A DNA stretch of 64,000 bases, from assembly GCF_024181585.1 (NCBI RefSeq), contig NZ_CP054258.1, forward strand, positions 2,356,001 through 2,420,000. The letters run 5' to 3'. Below the pieces are notes generated by a model. That model saw nothing but the letters and a program-made list of their open reading frames with translations, was not told where the DNA came from and did not search any database. The translations under genes and the position numbers were made by a program. This DNA comes from Treponema socranskii subsp. buccale (GTDB lineage Bacteria; Spirochaetota; Spirochaetia; Treponematales; Treponemataceae). This document shows, in pieces, positions 59,901 to 64,000 of this stretch (positions within the stretch are counted from its first letter, which is position 1; every line of letters begins with the position of its first letter).

Positions 59901-60617
59901 TGCCTCATTGCACAGCGCAAGCGCGCTTGAAGCGATATCGATGAGGGAGCCCTCCCCTTTATCGTTTACGATTTTTTTCCACGCATCGGAAATTATCGAT
60001 TTTTGCGTTTCGAGAGAGCGCGTAAACCGTCCGCTTTCGGTTGCAAGAGAAGTGTAGTCGCCGATAATCTTTGCGACAAGGGAATCGGAAAACTCCTGCA
60101 CTTTGCCCGCTTCGGCAAAATGGCGGATGCACGGGCGCGAAAGATTTTTCAACACAAAGGGCAGCGCAATTTTTTTAATATTTTGTTCGCTGTCCGCGCT
60201 TCCCGTTGTAAAATCCGGACGGATGCCGTAACGGTTCGCAGCTTGACGCACGACGGCGCCGCAGTACGAATCGAGCGTTTGGATGCGGGCGTCGGCAAAT
60301 TCGTTTACCGCCCGTGCGGCGTTTTTTCTTTGGCGTTCGGGTACCCGTTCGTTTTTTGAAAAAAAGACGAGCGTTTTGTAAATGCGCGCATACATTTCGG
60401 CGGCGGCTTTTTTCGTAAACGTCAGTGTCAAAACAGCCGGCGCTCTGATATCGTCGAATTCCATAACGAGCCACGCAAAGCGCGTCGCGAGCACTTGCGT
60501 TTTACCCGAACCCGCTCCCGCAGCGACGACGGCGTTTTTTACGGAGCAGCACACTTTTTTTTGCTGATCGTCGAGCGGATGTTCCAAAAGATCAAGGTAT
60601 GCATAATCATTTTTCAT
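56931..60617 (-). CDS. addA: AddA-type helicase-nuclease subunit
   Basis: The 1228-residue protein is a UvrD-like helicase with a C-terminal PD-(D/E)XK nuclease. Q-motif LDDQQKK and Walker A GAGSGKT (residues 34-40) come first, then IMIDEFQDNNG, FFVGDEKQSIYKFRGADVSVF, the MTVHKSKGLQFDHVFVLG motif and RLIYVAATRA. The nuclease has FGTLVHACLENAM, GSIDLVFDNG and YTIIDYKTDH with its D-x-K pair. With AddB it resects double-strand ends for recombination and loads RecA, replacing RecBCD. It follows addB by 14 bases on the same strand. Length and motif order are normal. Confidence 0.94.
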   Translation of the reverse strand: MKNDYAYLDLLEHPLDDQQKKVCCSVKNAVVAAGAGSGKTQVLATRFAWLVMEFDDIRAPAVLTLTFTKKAAAEMYARIYKTLVFFSKNERVPERQRKNAARAVNEFADARIQTLDSYCGAVVRQAANRYGIRPDFTTGSADSEQNIKKIALPFVLKNLSRPCIRHFAEAGKVQEFSDSLVAKIIGDYTSLATESGRFTRSLETQKSIISDAWKKIVNDKGEGSLIDIASSALALCNEAKSDASCKWQKNAAAVKLFSFFETEPLPDFASTVFSPEDVEASEALYEKIFPLANWVAVLSAFKPGNASAPLKAIRACTGGLQQYADELASLAVYVKEFPYIKDMCSLFDELLELVNRQKRTSGALTFKDVSDMALKILIEQKDIRNQEKAAFNKIMIDEFQDNNGRNRDLLFLLAERLDEYTEVSTDDPAAIRKALVPNIAGDTLFFVGDEKQSIYKFRGADVSVFNELKRDLARGEDEAELRMVYNYRSFPELLTSFNQIFGGFYKSGDDYVRKDGVPSLFPQIFGAPYEALYTEDTVARHVDKSTHERKAPIALDKSNIRSHFALLPYNKNDYALEKESGLVPDVQEQLAYYIAEKIAKMHEAGEPYASFVVLDRSRTHRNYLKRRLERFHIPYVIDRQIDLFADAPANDIYAFLRLCVYPSDMNAFAAFLCSPFVGLTENDVKIILANSTDYRSKDFIFAPFSDDKKIIDIFAEGSIERERYIRAADFFKTHKERVLAEPLTKTLNTLWYDMGYRYETMLNRAVSLFAEQYDLLFEAARQADADGKDAAYFVDMLASQKEADRGFGNDDTGVSDISYPLEKIDAVQIMTVHKSKGLQFDHVFVLGAFDNVKNDSEEKYFFSEEAGVSLKPAEGERNYFFIKQRDENRAKDIAEFRRLIYVAATRAIKDYYFVGTYSYDKDHKHRVSDASVFDPVIAYYYPDFLDSDAAVQYSSGAPFDLERIEKKSKREIYAGSRMSEPIDAVRHRKIRDADAVFSSPDIDFIKMPEVLSKRITPSSLENLYDAETGRTGEPARPELYPEIDELLGKLTKENVRFGFDEFGTLVHACLENAMNGFDPAEIKLSSEKYMRKLSEAQRNKLSAVCEKICARFAASEYGARALKAREEGAWLKTEYAFKMCIDGYIVTGSIDLVFDNGEGTYTIIDYKTDHEIDPARYYRQQACYRKAVATLLNVPEKNVRCVLYYVRHDEFSEIPHGDFSLEDIATGL

Positions 60618-60631
60618 CGCAGGCTCCCGAG

Positions 60632-63511
60632 TTACAGTTTGTGAGATGCGACCGTATAGGCCGTGCGGCAGATCGTTTTAAAATCGCATGCCATACAGTC
60701 CGAATACACGTCGGGTACGATAAGCGCGTCGTCTCCGTGCCGCACTCCTCGAAGCGGTTCCGGATTTCCGTTTTCGACGGTTTCGTAAAAGAGGGAAGCA
60801 TAGCGGTCGAATACCGAAAGCGTCGGCGCATAGGACTCCGGCAGTTTTTTATCGTCGCCGTAGTCGATGACGACGGTATTGTCGCCCGCATTTTTTATCG
60901 AACAGAAGACCATTTTATCGACTTTAACGGGATCGGTAAGATTCCACAAGGTTACATACATCGCGCATTGAAAATTTTTAAGCGTACCCGTCGTTTCATC
61001 CGCGCGGCACGAAACGATCGACGGGGGAACGGTATTTTTATAATCGACGATGATAATCCTGCCCGCGTCATCGGAAAGAACGCAGTCGATTTTTCCGAAA
61101 TACTTATAGCGCTTTCCGCTCTCCCACGCTTCACATGACGCTTCCGTCGAAACGACGCGGCAGCCGCCGAATCCTTTCCCCTGTTTGCAAAACTCGTGCA
61201 AAAAATCGATGATGATTTTTTCGAATTTACCGCTTTGCGCTTCGAGTACGCGGAGCGCGATCGGGCTTTGATAAAAATCGAACGACTTGTCGCAGATCGC
61301 TTCTCCTGTTTTTTCTTTTATTAATTTTCGTATGTCGTTTTCACGCTCTCCGAACGTTCCGTCTTCACTCGTAACCGGCAGCGTATCAAAGCTTTTAAAA
61401 AGCAGTTCGAGGATTTTATGATTGATATTTCCCTGATCGTATTTTTCGAACAAGGACGCGTCGAGGGAATCTTCACGGAGTTTGACGACCGATTTGAACA
61501 GCCATTTCCGGGGACACGGAAAAAAATCGCGCATATCGCTTTGGGTGATCTTTACTACCGAAGCATCTTCACTTGAAGAGCCGTTCAATGTGCGGCGCTC
61601 TTTTAAAACATAATCGATTATTTTTTTGACGCCGGTATCTACGGATTGCGCGCAGGGAGTGTTTAGGGAAAAATCGGAAGACGCTTTCCAGTTTTCATAC
61701 TGCGCTTTTTGCAGATCGCTCAAAGCACGGGGAGCATCCGATTCCGATAAAAACCATTTTCTTTCGTTAAGGATAAAATCGTCTGCATCGAGTTCGTCGA
61801 AGGGCGTGTGATTTTTTTCGACGGGAGCGATATTGAAATACGTATGCGGGATCGCAAAACCTGAGAAAGTTTGTTCGCTGCACGAAAAGATACTCCGCGC
61901 GCCGCCCGCATTATTAAATTTTCCGTACAGTCTGATAAAGGCGGTAGACGCCGCATCGGAATCCCGTATGCCGAGCGCACGGCGTTTTTGCGTATTGAGA
62001 AAACCGAGCGGCTTACGGACGACGGTGAGAGCGTCCTGCGTACAGTTGATGACGATGTTGACAGGATAGGCGGCGCAGGCCGCGACTTTATAATCGAAGA
62101 CGGAAACGCCCGAAAGCGCATCCTGCGGACGATAGGTTTTACTTCGCAGCTCGTTGATAAAAAAAGAAAACGGCGAGCGCAGTTTTAAACCGAGCGGTTC
62201 GATATAATCTTTTTCGATAGCGACAAGCGTTTCGAGTTCGGCAATGCAGCGACCGAGGATATTGTTCGCTTCGATGCTGAACTCGTCGTCGGAAAGGAAT
62301 TCGTTTTTAAATATAAGCCACGCCGTCCGCAAGCCTTCGAAGGACTTCGCCCCCGTAACGGCTTCGATCGATTTTTTCAAGCGCTTGTACAATTCAAGCT
62401 CGCGCTCGCTTTTCCCCGATTTACCGAGCGCTTCGAGCCACACGTCTTTTTCACCGTAATTGCAGATGCAGTGCAGCCGGTTTCCTTCGCGCACGAGGCT
62501 TTCGTTGAGCGCTTTGTTTTTCCACGGCACGCGCCCGTCGAGCACGAGGCGGCGCACGCTGTCGTACGAATAATTATTTTTGCGGCATTCGTCGATATCT
62601 TCAAAAATGCTTCCGGCGCTGCCGACCGTAAAGCGCTCGCCGCTTCGCACGACAAAGGGAATGCGGTAGTTCGCAAGTTCCCGTTCGATATACGGCCGGT
62701 AAGTTTCGAGTTCGGGAACGTGCAGCGCGATATCTTCATACGAAAGCTCTCCGCCGCTTTTTCCGATGATGTCCCGAATGCAGAGCGCCGTTCTTCGAAG
62801 CTCCGTCCTCGCATCGGGATAGACGAACACTTCGCCCGTATGCACTTCTTTTTCGGGAAGCACGTAAGAAGTTATGTTTTCAACTGCGGCAAAGACCGCT
62901 TTGTATTCATCGAAATCTTCAAGCTGTTCCGGATAAAAAATAATAAATTTTTTACGCTCTTCCGTAAAATCAGGCATGAGCCATGCAGGCTCGAACATCG
63001 ACTCTCCCAAAAAATCGACATAGCGCCGGTAGAGCGTGAGGTAGTCTTCATCTTCATCGTCTGCCGCTTCGGGATGATCGCTTGCATAGCGGGAAAATTT
63101 TTCATACCACGTTTTCAAAAGCGGAAGATTTTTTGCGATCCAATCGGCAAACGAATCGGCGTCGTCTGCAAACTGCGGGTTCACGATGCTTTTAAGAATC
63201 GGTTTGCCGCTTCGGACACCGGCTGCATTTTCTTCGATAAGATTCCGGACGAACACTTTTCGGAGCACGGCAGGTACGGCATGACGGCCGCTCTCTTTTG
63301 CGACGGCGTATTTTTCTTTAAAAGTATCCCACGCGATAAAGCGCTCGAGTGCGACCGCCTTTACGCCCGACGCTTGAGGATTTTTTACGCACCATTCCGC
63401 CCACGAAACGAGGGCGACATCGGTCGAAAAGACAAAAATCGTATCTTTATGTTTGAGATTTTCTTTCAGCACATCCGCAATGCGCGCCGGTTCAAGTTCA
63501 ATACGTTTCAT
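60632..63511 (-). CDS. addB: AddB-type nuclease subunit with iron-sulphur cysteines
   Basis: The product of about 959 residues has a helicase-like N-terminal part without a clear P-loop (KRIELEPARIADVLKENLKHKDTIFVFSTD) and a C-terminal PD-(D/E)XK nuclease (FGKIDCVLSDDAGRIIIVDYKNT). Cysteine in FFPCPRKWLFKSVVKL and three in DCMACDFKTIC (C-x2-C-x5-C) form the 4Fe-4S staple typical of AddB. It cuts the opposite strand from AddA in the resection complex. The ATG at 63511 is adopted; upstream in-frame starts lie in the promoter region (TATACT near 63530). It is divergent from the next gene. Confidence 0.9.
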   Translation of the reverse strand: MKRIELEPARIADVLKENLKHKDTIFVFSTDVALVSWAEWCVKNPQASGVKAVALERFIAWDTFKEKYAVAKESGRHAVPAVLRKVFVRNLIEENAAGVRSGKPILKSIVNPQFADDADSFADWIAKNLPLLKTWYEKFSRYASDHPEAADDEDEDYLTLYRRYVDFLGESMFEPAWLMPDFTEERKKFIIFYPEQLEDFDEYKAVFAAVENITSYVLPEKEVHTGEVFVYPDARTELRRTALCIRDIIGKSGGELSYEDIALHVPELETYRPYIERELANYRIPFVVRSGERFTVGSAGSIFEDIDECRKNNYSYDSVRRLVLDGRVPWKNKALNESLVREGNRLHCICNYGEKDVWLEALGKSGKSERELELYKRLKKSIEAVTGAKSFEGLRTAWLIFKNEFLSDDEFSIEANNILGRCIAELETLVAIEKDYIEPLGLKLRSPFSFFINELRSKTYRPQDALSGVSVFDYKVAACAAYPVNIVINCTQDALTVVRKPLGFLNTQKRRALGIRDSDAASTAFIRLYGKFNNAGGARSIFSCSEQTFSGFAIPHTYFNIAPVEKNHTPFDELDADDFILNERKWFLSESDAPRALSDLQKAQYENWKASSDFSLNTPCAQSVDTGVKKIIDYVLKERRTLNGSSSEDASVVKITQSDMRDFFPCPRKWLFKSVVKLREDSLDASLFEKYDQGNINHKILELLFKSFDTLPVTSEDGTFGERENDIRKLIKEKTGEAICDKSFDFYQSPIALRVLEAQSGKFEKIIIDFLHEFCKQGKGFGGCRVVSTEASCEAWESGKRYKYFGKIDCVLSDDAGRIIIVDYKNTVPPSIVSCRADETTGTLKNFQCAMYVTLWNLTDPVKVDKMVFCSIKNAGDNTVVIDYGDDKKLPESYAPTLSVFDRYASLFYETVENGNPEPLRGVRHGDDALIVPDVYSDCMACDFKTICRTAYTVASHKL

Positions 63512-63611
63512 AATAATATTGCTGTAACCAGTATAGCACATAAAGCATTTTATAGATACGGCATGATTCAGGTGCCCTGTCACGCGCTATAAATTACCGT
63601 AAGGAGGTTTT

Positions 63612-64000
63612 ATGAAAAAATTAATAATCGCAGGGCTTGCAGCGGCGATCGCATGCGGAGCGTTCGCACAGCGAAATGCGCCGACCTTCGACGACTCGAA
63701 AGCATCCGTCATCGACGTTTCGTCCGCCGCAGTTCCGGGCAAAATGAAAGACAACATCAAACTTATCAATCTGTCGGACGACGAAAATATTTCGTTTTGC
63801 GTGTACATCTACGATTCAAAAAAAGCGTCGTGGAATTTATACGGCAAAGCGCTGCTTAAAGAATTTTACGACGGCGATACTATCGATTCGGATTTTGAAG
63901 GCAAAATACGCAAAGTAGAATACGTCGCCGTCGTTCCCGACGGAAGCGGTGTATACAGATACGAAGCCGAAAAAAAGCACAACGACTTGCGCATCAAAGT
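63612..64000 (+). CDS. Secreted hypothetical protein, cut by window edge
   Basis: At least 129 residues are visible before the end of the window. It starts with AAGGAGG and an ATG at 63612 and has a signal peptide (MKKLIIAGLAAAIACGAFAQ). The mature part reads RNAPTFDDSKASVIDVSSAAVPGKMKDNIKLINLSDDENISFCVYIYDSKKASWNLYGKALL and continues as beta-strands (KIRKVEYVAVVPDGSGVYRYEAEKKHNDL). No family is recognised. It is probably periplasmic or outer-membrane-associated. Whether a lipid-modified cysteine is used cannot be said, because ACGAFAQ offers only a weak lipobox. Confidence 0.75.
   Translation, partial: MKKLIIAGLAAAIACGAFAQRNAPTFDDSKASVIDVSSAAVPGKMKDNIKLINLSDDENISFCVYIYDSKKASWNLYGKALLKEFYDGDTIDSDFEGKIRKVEYVAVVPDGSGVYRYEAEKKHNDLRIK

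Noticed and set aside
1-64000. tRNA, rRNA or CRISPR loci
   Set aside because: Reading by eye found no tRNA cloverleaf with CCA-type ends, no rRNA sequence and no regularly spaced short repeats with unique spacers. The tandem 142-bp units lack spacers. A tRNAscan run would settle small RNAs.

Overview
The window looks like chromosomal DNA of a Treponema-type spirochaete with close to 50% GC. The evidence is a troRABCD metal-uptake locus, a FadL-type outer-membrane protein, lipoproteins with spirochaetal lipoboxes, and strong AGGAGG ribosome sites. The species cannot be fixed from this window, but a host-associated, carbohydrate-using treponeme fits best.

Layout. 1-6.4 kb: the 5' half of GTP-type PEP carboxykinase, a PAS/GGDEF-like/EAL phosphodiesterase, an SRPBCC protein with a TetR regulator, a deoxyinosine-type DNA glycosylase and a DUF1232 membrane protein. 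6.4-13.6 kb is accessory: a consensus promoter running into a (CGTT)n repeat, two lipoproteins with formylglycine-generating-enzyme folds (one with three such domains and four InlB-like repeats), a RelBE-type toxin-antitoxin pair and an orphan C-terminal piece of an Rpn-family nuclease. The last two lie between twin terminators. 13.7-26.5 kb: galE, an M20 peptidase, then an alpha-glucan block (cytoplasmic neopullulanase-like GH13, outer-membrane protein with an N-terminal glycogen-binding domain, small lipoprotein, MalEFG-type importer without its ATPase, GH13 amylase lipoprotein). 26.5-41.3 kb: FadL, an M16-like protein without zinc motifs, a TPR protein with an Mrr-like tail, an aminotransferase/AsnC pair, a HAD phosphatase, an AT-rich foreign-looking gene, a DUF2807 lipoprotein, a methyltransferase and parAB. 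41.4-48.6 kb: a DUF4139 protein, a ferric-type ABC importer and a YitT membrane protein. 48.6-53.5 kb: troRABCD with palindromic operators, and a decayed VapBC-like pair. 53.8-64 kb: ClpP, a GNAT protein, a stand-alone DbpA-type RNA-binding protein, a metallo-beta-lactamase-fold hydrolase, addBA and a secreted protein cut by the window end.

How they work together. The glucan genes form a capture, cleavage, import and degradation pathway. troRABCD is a self-contained metal-sensing and uptake unit whose ligand residues point to manganese. addBA and the glycosylase serve DNA repair, and parAB serves chromosome segregation.

The most striking unexplained feature is a dispersed 300-365 bp intergenic repeat in three copies (3536-3897, 13018-13316, 27819-28186). 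Each copy is oriented toward a gene and ends exactly at that gene's ribosome-binding site. Each ends in a roughly 100-nt segment that folds on paper into a four-way junction, and its closing stem differs between copies in a compensated way. A second structured repeat family (142-bp units at 28231-28515) shares motifs with it.
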